DNA of 64,000 bases from Streptomyces sp. NBC_00236 (lineage in GTDB: Bacteria; Actinomycetota; Actinomycetes; Streptomycetales; Streptomycetaceae). The translations under genes and the position numbers were made by a program. Positions 33,223-41,469 of this stretch are shown here, in pieces. Every line of letters begins with the position of its first letter. Positions within the stretch are counted from its first letter, which is position 1. The notes under the pieces were generated by a model. That model searched no databases. It was not told where the DNA came from and saw nothing but the letters and a program-made list of their open reading frames with translations. The DNA lies in NCBI RefSeq assembly GCF_036195045.1, contig NZ_CP108100.1, positions 4,030,001 to 4,094,000 on the forward strand, written 5' to 3'.

Positions 33223-34320
33223 TCAGCCGCGCGGGGCCGCCTGCGGCGGGTGGTTCAGGGGTGGCTCGTTAGAGGCACGCACGATGGTGATCAGCCGGTC
33301 CGTCAGCTGCAGGGGGCTCGCCGCCGGATCGTCGTACCCCAGCAGCCGGTGGCCGCGCAGGACATTGACCACGAGGTCGTCGGTCTCCCGGACGCTCTTG
33401 CCCACCTCGGCCTTTATCACTGGACGTTCGACGAGATCGAGCCCGCTGCCCTGCTGGATCAGGTCCTCCATCACCATGCCCGCGCTGGGGCTGAGCACGG
33501 AGAGTCCCAGCAGCCGGCCCGCGGCACTGGCACTGGTGATCACGGCATCGGCGCCGGACTGCCGCAGCAGCGGGGCGTTCTCCTCCTCACGCACCGCGGC
33601 CACGATCTTCGCGCCACGGTTGAGCTGACGTGCGGTCAGCGCGACCAGGACCGCGGTGTCGTCGCGCTGGGTGGCGATGATGACCTGACGTGCCTTCTGC
33701 ACCTCCGCACGCAACAGCACATCGCTGCGCGTCGCGTCCCCGAGCACCCCGGTGAAGCCCTCGGCGTTGGCGATCTCTATCACCTTGGACGCCGGGTCGA
33801 CGATGACGATCTGGTCCTTCCGCAGCCCTGTGGCGCACAGGGTCTGGATGGCCGAACGGCCCTTCGTACCGAAACCGACGACGACGGTGTGGTCACGCAA
33901 GTTGGTTCTCCAACGCTTCAGCCGGAAGTCCTCGCGGGTCCGTTCCGTGAGGACTTCAAGGGTGGTGCCGACCAGGATGATGAGGAAGAGCACGCGCAGC
34001 GGTGTCACGAGCAGCACGTTCATGAGCCGGGCGCTGTCGCTGTACGGGGTGATGTCGCCGTATCCGGTGGTGGAGAGGGTGACCGTCGCGTAGTACACCG
34101 CGTCCAGGAGGTCGACCTTGCCATCGGCGGCGTCGTGGTAACCGCCCCGGTCGATCCAGACGATCAGCACCGTGGCGGCCAGCACCGCCAGAGCCATCAT
34201 CAGCCGCTTGGCGACCTGACGGGCCGGACCGTCGACGACCCGCCGCGGGAGCATCACCCGGGTCGGGACGACCTGCTCGTCGGCGCGCCTGGCCATCGCG
34301 TCATGGCCGGGAAGTTTCAC
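33223..34320 (-). CDS. Potassium channel with RCK (TrkA-N) domain
   Basis: 365 residues. TM1 is about 38-55. The pore helix and K+ selectivity filter TTGYGD (84-89) are followed by TM2 (about 100-125). The RCK/TrkA-N Rossmann domain carries VVVGFGTKG and a TrkA-C-like end with ERPVIKAEVGKSVRETDDLVVNVLRG. It resembles the single-subunit 2TM MthK-type channels gated by ligand or ions. GTG 34320 is chosen because it gives a 4-bp GTGA overlap with moeA and GAAGGG at 8 nt. GTG 34329 and ATG 34296 are alternatives. The start lies inside a parS. Confidence 0.9.
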   Translation of the reverse strand: MKLPGHDAMARRADEQVVPTRVMLPRRVVDGPARQVAKRLMMALAVLAATVLIVWIDRGGYHDAADGKVDLLDAVYYATVTLSTTGYGDITPYSDSARLMNVLLVTPLRVLFLIILVGTTLEVLTERTREDFRLKRWRTNLRDHTVVVGFGTKGRSAIQTLCATGLRKDQIVIVDPASKVIEIANAEGFTGVLGDATRSDVLLRAEVQKARQVIIATQRDDTAVLVALTARQLNRGAKIVAAVREEENAPLLRQSGADAVITSASAAGRLLGLSVLSPSAGMVMEDLIQQGSGLDLVERPVIKAEVGKSVRETDDLVVNVLRGHRLLGYDDPAASPLQLTDRLITIVRASNEPPLNHPPQAAPRG

Positions 34321-34327
34321 GTGAAAC
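34314..34327. other. parS: parS site 2 at the moeA stop / channel start
   Basis: GTTTCACGTGAAAC exactly. It encodes the last residues of moeA (Phe-Thr-stop), and on the same strand the GTG start of the channel gene. A ParB complex here would sit on active coding sequence. Confidence 0.9.
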
Positions 34328-35894
34328 ACCCTTCAGTCCACGGCGTCGCCGGGGCCCACGGTAGATCGAGGATCTCCACCTCGGTGCCGGACCGTACCCC
34401 GCCCGGCCCCACAACAGCCAGCCCGTCCGCGGCAGCGACGCCGCGCAGCATGGCAGGACCGTTGTAATGCAGGGGTACGACGTGATCCGTGGCCCCCTCG
34501 GTTCCCGTGCTGTCGCGACGAGTTGCGGAACCGGAGGCCGGTCCGGGGGCACCGGCGGCACGGTGGACCACGGGGACCAGACGGGTGTCCTGCGGATGGC
34601 CGTGCACGTCGTCGCGTACGGCCACTCGGTAGGGTGCCTCGGCGGTGCGGCCCGCCAGCTCTCTGAGCAGCGGTTCGGCCAGGGTCAGCAGTCCGGACAC
34701 GGCGGCCAGCGGGTTGCCGGGCAGGCCGACGAGACAGGGCCCCGCGGCGCCGAGCCGGGCCAGCAGCATGGGGTGACCGGGGCGGACGGCAACCCCGTCG
34801 ACAAGCAGCTCGGCGCCGATCCGGGCCAGCACGGGGTGCACATGGTCGACGGGTCCGGCAGCGGTACCGCCGGTCGTGACGATCAGGTCGGCCTCGGAAC
34901 CGGTGAGCGCCTGCCGCAGGGCTTCCGCGTCGTCGCCGAGGCGGCGCGGGGCGGAGACCTCGGCGCCCAGGGCACGCAGCCAGGGGCCGATCATCGGGCC
35001 GAGAGCATCCCGGATCAGCCCGTCGTGCGGGAGCCCGGCGGTGAGGAGTTCATCGCCCAGGACGAGTACGTCGACACGCGGCCGGGCCCGGGTCGGCAGC
35101 TCGTCGTATCCGGCGGCCGCAGCCAGGCCGAGGACTGCGGGCGTCACCAGCGTTCCGGCAGGCAGGAGTTGGTCTCCGGAGCGGCACTCCTGTCCGCGCG
35201 GCCTGATGTCCTGGCCCGGGTTGACCTGCCGCTGTGCGTACAGCAGCCCCTTGGCTTCGTCGGCATGGGCGTGTTCGCTGCGGATGACCGCGGTGACGTC
35301 CGCCGGGATGCGGGCGCCCGTGGCGATGCGGATGGCGTCGCCGTCGGGGAGCGGGGCGGGTGTGCCATGGCCGGCGAGGATCCCGTCATCGTCCCGGACG
35401 GTCCACGGGCCCGGCCCGGCGACGGCCCAGCCGTCCATGGCGGAGGTGTCGAACGACGGCAGATCGGTGAGCGCGGCCAACGGCTCGGCGAGCACCTGGC
35501 CGAGCGCCTGGTCGAGAGGAAGCCGCACGACACGGGCAGGAACGGCGCGTCCGGCCCTGGTGGCAGCGGCACGGGCCTCGCGCCACGGGGTCGCCCGGAC
35601 ATGCCGGTGGGTGGGGGTGGCCGGGTTGGGCATGGTCGAGGTGGGCTTGGTCGAGGTGATGGGGTCCTCGTCGCGCGGGGAGGCGGACGGCGCGGTCCGG
35701 GGCCGGTCCGCGGACTCGGGACGGTCCCCGGGCGGGCCTGCGGCCGCGGATCCCGGTCCGGATCCGGGCGCTCCCCCCGCACCGGCCCAAGGAGGTGCCT
35801 GCCGGCCGACCAGCGCGAGGGCCTGCGCGACGGCCCGCTCCTCGTCGGCCTCGGCCGCGCTGTCCCGTTCGGCGTTGCCGCCGTGGCCTGTCAT
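34317..35894 (-). CDS. moeA: Molybdopterin molybdenumtransferase MoeA, with N-terminal extension
   Basis: 525 residues, longer than the usual about 410. Residues 1-95 are a Pro/Ala/Gly/Asp-rich extension of unknown role. The MoeA fold follows: LPLDQALGQVLAEPLAALTDLPSFDTSAMDGWAVA, IATGARIPADVTAVI, ATP/MPT-binding domain with VLVLGDELL and IVTTGGTAAGPVDHV, and the GLPGNPLAAVSG motif. It inserts molybdate into adenylyl-molybdopterin. Its ATG overlaps the mobA stop (ATGA) and its stop overlaps the channel start (GTGA), giving a three-gene coupled unit. The final codons form parS 2. Confidence 0.92.
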   Translation of the reverse strand: MTGHGGNAERDSAAEADEERAVAQALALVGRQAPPWAGAGGAPGSGPGSAAAGPPGDRPESADRPRTAPSASPRDEDPITSTKPTSTMPNPATPTHRHVRATPWREARAAATRAGRAVPARVVRLPLDQALGQVLAEPLAALTDLPSFDTSAMDGWAVAGPGPWTVRDDDGILAGHGTPAPLPDGDAIRIATGARIPADVTAVIRSEHAHADEAKGLLYAQRQVNPGQDIRPRGQECRSGDQLLPAGTLVTPAVLGLAAAAGYDELPTRARPRVDVLVLGDELLTAGLPHDGLIRDALGPMIGPWLRALGAEVSAPRRLGDDAEALRQALTGSEADLIVTTGGTAAGPVDHVHPVLARIGAELLVDGVAVRPGHPMLLARLGAAGPCLVGLPGNPLAAVSGLLTLAEPLLRELAGRTAEAPYRVAVRDDVHGHPQDTRLVPVVHRAAGAPGPASGSATRRDSTGTEGATDHVVPLHYNGPAMLRGVAAADGLAVVGPGGVRSGTEVEILDLPWAPATPWTEGCFT

Positions 35895-36739
35895 GGCGTC
35901 TCGGTCTCGTCCGCCCACCGGACGGCGAGCGCCGCGGCCTTCCGCGCGGCCTCGGCCACTGCCTCCGGGCCGCCACCGTCCGCGCTCGCCTTCGCCGCCG
36001 CGTAGCCGACCAGGAAGGTCGTCAGGGGTGCGGCGGGGCGGGCGACGCCGTGGGCGGCATCGCGGGCGAGGTCGAGCAGGACATCGGTGTCGACGTCGAG
36101 CTCGATGCCCAGTTCGTTCTTGACTGCGGTGATCCATTCGTCCAGCACGGTCCCATGCTCCCTGATCCGGGCCCGGGCCGAGGCGATGTCCTCCCAGGTG
36201 TCGCAGTCGAACGAGGCGAGTGGGTCCGCCGTCACCCTGGAGAGCGTCAGTTCGTGGGTGAGCAACCGAAGGGGCAGGCCGGCCAGAGTGCCGTGCTCGG
36301 TGGCGATGAGTGCCAGTTCGCGGCGCAACGGCTCCGCGCGGTAGACGGCGACCAGCGGCTGGTCCCGGCCGTCCCGGTCGGTGCACACAGCACCCTCGAC
36401 GTCCCCGTGACCGGCCGCTTCCAGCAACGCGCCGACCGTGTCCGAGCCCAGGAACGGCAGATCGGCGGAGAGCACGAGTACGCGCTCCGCCGCCGTGTGC
36501 CGCACCCCCGCACCGAGTGCGGCCAACGGGCCGCCGCCCTGCGGCTCTTCGCGCGTCCAGGTCACCGCGCGTGCGGTGGGCCGTCGTCCTCCCACCACCA
36601 CGGTGGTCGCGGCTCCGGCACAGGCGCCGAGCACCCGGTCGAGCAGCGCACGGCCGCCGACCCGGACCCCGGGCTTGTCGGCACCGCCGAGCCGCTTGGC
36701 GGCTCCTCCGGCGAGAACGATGGCGTCATACGCGGTCAT
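35891..36739 (-). CDS. mobA: MobA-type nucleotidyltransferase fused to DUF6457-like domain
   Basis: 282 residues from ATG 36739. The N-terminal about 190 residues have VLAGGAAKRLGGADKP (NTP-binding loop), DLPFLG (metal Asp) and NPLXXF-like positions, the MobA pattern that attaches GMP to molybdopterin to make the bis-MGD cofactor. The C-terminal about 90 residues (LDEWITAVKNELGIELD, RPAAPLTTFLVGYAAAKA, EAARKAAALAVRWADE) look like the small helical DUF6457 domain often separate in other actinobacteria. Translation is coupled to moeA. The domain identity of the tail is from recall. Confidence 0.82.
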   Translation of the reverse strand: MTAYDAIVLAGGAAKRLGGADKPGVRVGGRALLDRVLGACAGAATTVVVGGRRPTARAVTWTREEPQGGGPLAALGAGVRHTAAERVLVLSADLPFLGSDTVGALLEAAGHGDVEGAVCTDRDGRDQPLVAVYRAEPLRRELALIATEHGTLAGLPLRLLTHELTLSRVTADPLASFDCDTWEDIASARARIREHGTVLDEWITAVKNELGIELDVDTDVLLDLARDAAHGVARPAAPLTTFLVGYAAAKASADGGGPEAVAEAARKAAALAVRWADETETP

Positions 36740-36785
36740 GCCCCGAGTATGCGTGCCCACCATCCAGCGGGTCCTCCCGGTCCGC

Positions 36786-36903
36786 GTTGTGGTGGATCAG
36801 GGCCGTCCAGGTTCCGGTGGCTCAAGACCGCCCACGTTGTGGTGGATCAGGACCGTCCAGGTTCCGGTGGCTCAAGACCGTCCACGTTCCGGTGGATCAA
36901 CGC
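36786..36903. repeat. 25-bp tandem repeat, about 4.7 copies (50-bp higher-order period)
   Basis: Units begin at 36786, 36811, 36836, 36861 and 36886. Odd units carry GTTGTGGTGGATCAG and even units GTTCCGGTGGCTCAAG, so the 25-mer alternates in a 50-bp period (36786 to 36836 to 36886). It lies in the gap between mobA and the second E2 gene. Confidence 0.8.
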
Positions 36904-36994
36904 GGAACGGGAAGGAGCCCCTCAGCACCGGAGCCCGGAGCCCTGAGCCCAGAGCCCGCAGGCCCCGCACGGCCCTGTACCTCTCCCGCCTCGC

Positions 36995-38464
36995 CTACAA
37001 CGTCCGCAGCAGCACCGCCGGCTGTTCCACGCAGTCGGCCACGTAGCGCAGGAAGCCTCCCGCCGCACCGCCGTCGCAGACCCGGTGGTCGAAGGTCAGG
37101 GACAACTGGACGACCCGTCGCACGGCCAGTTCGCCCTCGTGCACCCACGGCTTGGGGACGATCCGGCCGACGCCGAGCATCGCCGCCTCCGGGTGGTTGA
37201 TGATCGGCGTCGATCCGTCGACGCCGAACACCCCGTAGTTGTTGAGCGTGAACGTGCCACCCGTCAGCTCGGCCGGCTTCAGCGTCCCCGTCCTCGCCGC
37301 CTCGGTCAGCCGGGCGATCTCCGCCCCGATCGACTCCGCGTTGCGCGTCTGCGCGTCCCGGACGACCGGGACGACCAGTCCGCGCTCGGTCTGCGCCGCG
37401 AAGCCCAGGTGGACCTCCGGCAGCCGCACGATCTCGCGCGCCTCCATGTCCACCGTGGAGTTGAGCTCGGGGTACCGGGCCAGGGCAGCCGTACAGATAC
37501 GGGCGAGCAGGGCCAGGACCGAGACCTTGGGACCGGCACCCGGACCGCCGGCACCGTTCATCGCCGCCCTGGCCGCCATCAGCTCGGTGGCATCGGCGTC
37601 CACCCAGCATGTGGCATCCGGGATCTCGCGCCGGCTGCGTGCCAGCTTGTCGGCGACGGCACCCCGTACACCGCGCAACGGAATCCGCTCGCCGGCGGAA
37701 CGTGCCACGGGTCCGTTCGTCACCGCGGGACTCGCTCCCGGCGTCACTGCCGGAGCGGCGACGGGAGCCGACGCCACCGACCGGATGGCGGACTCGACAT
37801 CGGCGCGCAGGATCAGCCCGTCGGGCCCGGATCCGGCGAGCTGCCGCAGATCGAGGTCGTGCTGCCGAGCAAGCTTGCGCACCAGCGGGGAGACCACGGG
37901 GACCGGCCCCCGTACGTCGTCCGCGACCCGCGCGGAGCCCGCGGCCTCGGCCGACGGCGCGGCAGCCGGGGCGGACACGGCAGGAGTGGCAGCGGACGCG
38001 GCAGGAGCGGCGGCGGACGCGGTGGAAGCCGAAAGGCCCTCCGGCCGGACCCGTCGGCGCCGCACCGGCGGCGCCCCCGTCCCGTACCCCACCAGCACGT
38101 TCCCCGACCCGGACGGCTCCGAGTCGGCGACCGACGCACCTGAACCCGTACGGGAACGCGCACCGGAACCCGCACCGGATCCCGCACCGGTCGGCGTCTG
38201 CGACCCCGACGGTTCCACGGTCCCGACCGCGACCGTCAGCAGCGGGTCCCCGACGGGGAGTTCGGTCCCCTCCTCGCCGAACCGCGCGGTGACCACACCC
38301 CCGTACGGGCAGGGCACCTCCACCAGCGCCTTGGCCGTCTCGACCTCGACGACCGGCTGGTCGATGGCGACGACATCGCCGACCTCCACGAGCCAGCGCA
38401 CGATCTGCGCCTCGGTCAGCCCCTCGCCAAGATCCGGAAGCTTGAATTCAAGTACCTGGGCCAT
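36995..38464 (-). CDS. Branched-chain 2-oxoacid dehydrogenase E2, operon 2
   Basis: 489 residues. The lipoyl Lys45 is in EVETAKALVEVP. A long Ala/Pro/Ser/Gly-rich linker, a binding domain (PLVRKLARQHDLDLRQLAGSGPDGLILRADVESA) and the catalytic core with TFDHRVCDGG (HxxxDG) complete it. Its ATG overlaps the E1beta stop by one base (TGATG), so translation is coupled. The enzyme is a paralogue of the E2 at 16028-17422 with divergent sequence. As in operon 1, no E3 is encoded here. Confidence 0.92.
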   Translation of the reverse strand: MAQVLEFKLPDLGEGLTEAQIVRWLVEVGDVVAIDQPVVEVETAKALVEVPCPYGGVVTARFGEEGTELPVGDPLLTVAVGTVEPSGSQTPTGAGSGAGSGARSRTGSGASVADSEPSGSGNVLVGYGTGAPPVRRRRVRPEGLSASTASAAAPAASAATPAVSAPAAAPSAEAAGSARVADDVRGPVPVVSPLVRKLARQHDLDLRQLAGSGPDGLILRADVESAIRSVASAPVAAPAVTPGASPAVTNGPVARSAGERIPLRGVRGAVADKLARSRREIPDATCWVDADATELMAARAAMNGAGGPGAGPKVSVLALLARICTAALARYPELNSTVDMEAREIVRLPEVHLGFAAQTERGLVVPVVRDAQTRNAESIGAEIARLTEAARTGTLKPAELTGGTFTLNNYGVFGVDGSTPIINHPEAAMLGVGRIVPKPWVHEGELAVRRVVQLSLTFDHRVCDGGAAGGFLRYVADCVEQPAVLLRTL

Positions 38465-39495
38465 CAGTTGTTCGCCTCCCACTGCAGTCGTGCGACGGCG
38501 TCGAGCACCCGGTCCACGCCCGGCAGATGGTGGCGCTCCTGCATCGGCGGCGGGTACGGGATGTCGAAGCCGGCGACGCGCAGCACCGGTGCCTCCAGGT
38601 GGTGGAAGCAGCGCTCGGTGATCCGGGCGGCGATCTCGCCGCCCGGGCCGCCGAAGCCGGTGGACTCGTGGACGACGACCGCGCGACCGGTGCGCCGCAC
38701 GGACGCGGCGACGGTCTCGTCGTCGAACGGCACCAGTGAACGCAGGTCGACGACTTCGAGGTCCCAGCCCTCCTCGACAGCGGCCTGCGCCGCCTCCATA
38801 CAGACCGGCAGCGACGGTCCGTACGTGATCAGCGTCGCGCTGCGCCCGGGACGGCGTACGACCGCCCGCCCGATGGGTTCGACGACGGCCGGTGCCTGCG
38901 GCGACCAGTCGGACTTCGACCAGTAGAGCCGCTTGGGCTCCAGGAAGACCACCGGGTCGTCGGACGCGATCGAGGCCCTCAGCAACCCGTACGCGTCCTC
39001 GACCGTGGCGGGGGTGACGACATGGAGACCCGGGGTCGCCATGTAGTACGCCTCCGAGGAGTCGCTGTGGTGCTCGACGCCGCCGATGCCTCCGCCGTAG
39101 GGGACCCGGACCGTGATCGGCAGCGGCATCGCGCCCCCGGTCCGGTTCCGCATCTTGGCGACATGGCTGATGAGCTGCTCGAACGCCGGGTACGCGAAGG
39201 CGTCGAACTGCATCTCGACCACGGGCCGGAGCCCGTACATGGCCATGCCGACGGCCGCGCCGAGAATGCCGGCCTCGGCCAGCGGGGTGTCCGTGCACCG
39301 CTCGTCGCCGAACTCCTTCGCCAGACCGTCGGTGATCCTGAAGACCCCGCCGAGCGTGCCCACGTCCTCACCGAGGACGTGCACGGAGGGGTCCTCGGCC
39401 ATCGAGTCGCGCAGCGCGCGACCGAGTGCCTGCGCCATGGTCGCGGGCTTGGCCTTCGCCGTCCGCTCCCCGTCCGTGGCCGCTGCCGTCGTCAT
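38464..39495 (-). CDS. 2-oxoacid dehydrogenase E1 beta subunit, operon 2
   Basis: 343 residues, with a short Ala/Thr N-terminal extension before MAQALGRALRDSM. The E1-beta core is conserved (VLGEDVGTLGGVFRITDGLAKEF, DTPLAEAGILGAAVGMAMYGLRPVVEMQFDAF, RVPYGGGIGGVEHHSDS). With E1alpha it forms the thiamine-diphosphate decarboxylase. Its ATG overlaps the E1alpha stop by 4 bp (ATGA). Confidence 0.93.
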   Translation of the reverse strand: MTTAAATDGERTAKAKPATMAQALGRALRDSMAEDPSVHVLGEDVGTLGGVFRITDGLAKEFGDERCTDTPLAEAGILGAAVGMAMYGLRPVVEMQFDAFAYPAFEQLISHVAKMRNRTGGAMPLPITVRVPYGGGIGGVEHHSDSSEAYYMATPGLHVVTPATVEDAYGLLRASIASDDPVVFLEPKRLYWSKSDWSPQAPAVVEPIGRAVVRRPGRSATLITYGPSLPVCMEAAQAAVEEGWDLEVVDLRSLVPFDDETVAASVRRTGRAVVVHESTGFGGPGGEIAARITERCFHHLEAPVLRVAGFDIPYPPPMQERHHLPGVDRVLDAVARLQWEANN

Positions 39496-40655
39496 CGCCC
39501 CGCACCCCTGTCGTCCGTGCCGTGCTCGTCGTGCTCCGCGTCCAGCTCCACCCGCAGGCGGGCCGCCTGCTCGCGCAGCTGCGTCGTCTGCTCCGCGTAC
39601 ACATGGGCGAAGAGGTCCATCGGGTCGAGGACCGGGTCCGCGTTCATCCGCTCCCTCAGCTGCGCCGCCATCCGCTCCGCGGCCGCGCGTGCCTCCTCGA
39701 TGCCGTCGTCGCCGAGCAGCCCGCGCCCGGTCAGTTCGCGCTCCAGGAGCTGCACCGGATCGTGGGCCCGCCAGGCCTCGACCTCGCTGTTCCCCCGGTA
39801 GCGCGTGGCGTCGTCCGCGTTCGTGTGCGCGTCCATGCGGTAGGTGACGGCCTCCACCAGCGTCGGACCGCCACCGCTCCTGGCCCTCGCCACGGCCTCG
39901 GAGAGGACCTGGTGCATGGCGGCCGCGTCATTGCCGTCGACCAGCCGTCCTGGCATTCCGTACCCGACGGCCTTGTGGGCCAGGGACGGGGCCGCGGTCT
40001 GCTTGGCCAGGGGCACGGAAATGGCGAAGCCGTTGTTCTGCACGAGGAAGACGACAGGGGCCCGCCAGACGGCCGCGAAGTTCAGTGCCTCGTGGAAATC
40101 GCCCTCGCTGGTGCCGCCGTCACCGACCATGGCGAGCGCCACCACGTCGTCCCCCTTGAGCCGCGCCGCGTGGGCCAGGCCCACGGCGTGCGGAAGCTGG
40201 GTGGCGAGCGGGGTGCACAGGGGGGCGATGCGGTGCTCGCGCGGGTCGTACCCGGTGTGCCGGTCGCCGCGCAGCAGGGTCAGGGCCTCGACCGGGTCCA
40301 GTCCCCGCGCGACGGCCGCGAGCGTGTCGCGGTAGCTGGGGAAGAGCCAGTCCCGCTCCTCCAGCACCAGGGCGGCCGCGATCTCGCAGGCCTCCTGCCC
40401 GGTGCTCGACGGATAGACGGCGAGCCTGCCCTGCTTGGTGAGGGCCGTCGCCTGTGCGTTGTACCGCCGGCCGCGTACGAGCTCCGCGTAGAGCCGCAGC
40501 AGCAGCTGGGGGTCTGCCTCGGCCGCGGCGTCCGTACCGAGCACGCGGTACGGCTCGGGGTCCGGGAGCAGGGGCGCGGGATCGGTGAGCGGCTTCCAGG
40601 CCGGGGGCGGCGTGGGCCGGTAGGCGGCCGCGCCGGGCAGCTCTTGGACCGTCAT
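39492..40655 (-). CDS. 2-oxoacid dehydrogenase E1 alpha subunit, operon 2
   Basis: 387 residues from ATG 40655 behind AGGAGGTG. The thiamine diphosphate motif MVGDGGTSEGDFHEALNFAAVWRAPVVFLVQNN is intact, as are EVEAWRAHDPVQLLERELTG and the loop TYRMDAHTNADDATRYRG. It is the first gene of the operon and divergent from the Lrp regulator at 40912. The 256-bp gap between them contains a GTTGAT-N9-ATCAAC palindrome and a PaaR-like box. The presence of two bkd operons suggests different substrate specificities or timing. Confidence 0.93.
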   Translation of the reverse strand: MTVQELPGAAAYRPTPPPAWKPLTDPAPLLPDPEPYRVLGTDAAAEADPQLLLRLYAELVRGRRYNAQATALTKQGRLAVYPSSTGQEACEIAAALVLEERDWLFPSYRDTLAAVARGLDPVEALTLLRGDRHTGYDPREHRIAPLCTPLATQLPHAVGLAHAARLKGDDVVALAMVGDGGTSEGDFHEALNFAAVWRAPVVFLVQNNGFAISVPLAKQTAAPSLAHKAVGYGMPGRLVDGNDAAAMHQVLSEAVARARSGGGPTLVEAVTYRMDAHTNADDATRYRGNSEVEAWRAHDPVQLLERELTGRGLLGDDGIEEARAAAERMAAQLRERMNADPVLDPMDLFAHVYAEQTTQLREQAARLRVELDAEHDEHGTDDRGAGR

Positions 40656-40727
40656 GACAAGCACCTCCTGGCGTCGAGGGGTATCGAGCGACATCTGGCG
40701 GCATCGGGGTGACCGATGCCGAGGGGC

Positions 40728-40748
40728 GTTGATATGTGTCGAATCAAC
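40728..40748. promoter_or_regulatory. Palindrome in the bkd2/Lrp divergent region
   Basis: GTTGAT, nine bases, then ATCAAC: a perfect 6-9-6 inverted repeat. It is a candidate Lrp/AsnC operator controlling bkd2 and the regulator itself. Confidence 0.5.
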
Positions 40749-40796
40749 CAAAGCTGAGCGAGGCGCGCATGTGGTGCCATGTGGTGTGCCTCACCT

Positions 40797-40810
40797 ACCG
40801 ATTGTTCGGT
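40797..40810. promoter_or_regulatory. PaaR-like TetR box (ACCGATTGTTCGGT) upstream of the Lrp gene
   Basis: A perfect 5-4-5 inverted repeat ACCGA-N4-TCGGT. It differs by one base from the operator in front of paaN (42148-42161), so the paa TetR may also bind here. Confidence 0.5.
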
Positions 40811-40911
40811 CGCGAGCGCATTTTGGCTACAGGCACCGTCAGCCTGTGGACAAACGGTTCTCCACAGCCTGGGATGGGGACAGGTCGTCCAGGACGGGGA
40901 GGCACGGGAAC

Positions 40912-41433
40912 ATGGCAGCTGAACAAATGGCCGACGGGGGCGAGGGGCCGGGCGGAGTTCCCCCGGCACGCCCGCTCGACGCCGTCGACGGCGCCATCCT
41001 CCGACTGCTCCAGACGGACGGCCGCGCCTCGATACGGTCGGTCGCCGACCGCGTCCACGTCTCGCGGGCCAATGCGTACGCCCGTATCAACCGGCTCATC
41101 GACGACGGCGTGATCCGCGGCTTCGGCGCACGGGTGAACCATGAGCGGGCGGGGCAGGGTGCCTCCGCATACATCACGCTCAAGATCGTCCAGAATTCCT
41201 GGCGCACCGTGCGGGAGCAGCTTCAGGCGTTGCCGGGCGCCACGCACATCGCGCTGGTCAGCGGCGATTTCGACGTCCTGCTGCTGGTGCACACCCCGGA
41301 CAACCGGTCATTGCGCGAGCTGGTCCTGACGAGGATCCAGGCCATTCCGGAGGTGCTTTCCACCCGCACCCTGCTGGTGTTCGAGGAAACGGACCTGACC
41401 CCCGGATCCGACCGCCCCACGGAACTCACCTGA
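40912..41433 (+). CDS. bkdR: Lrp/AsnC family transcriptional regulator (BkdR-like)
   Basis: 173 residues from ATG 40912 (longer upstream starts run through the palindromes and were rejected). The N-terminal helix-turn-helix is LDAVDGAILRLLQTDGRASIRSVADRVHVSRANAYARINRLIDDGVIRGF. The C-terminal RAM domain (ARVNHERAGQGASAYITLKI, HIALVSGDFDVLLLVHTPD) binds amino acids or oxoacids in this family. It is divergent from bkd2, which fits the described role of BkdR in Streptomyces as regulator of bkd expression. The target assignment is by context. Confidence 0.88.
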   Translation: MAAEQMADGGEGPGGVPPARPLDAVDGAILRLLQTDGRASIRSVADRVHVSRANAYARINRLIDDGVIRGFGARVNHERAGQGASAYITLKIVQNSWRTVREQLQALPGATHIALVSGDFDVLLLVHTPDNRSLRELVLTRIQAIPEVLSTRTLLVFEETDLTPGSDRPTELT

Positions 41434-41469
41434 GCGAGGCCCCCCGGCCACCGGCTCTGCTCCCGGGGC

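Noticed and set aside
36786..36903. Possible CRISPR array
   Set aside because: No spacer sequence between repeats; units abut directly.
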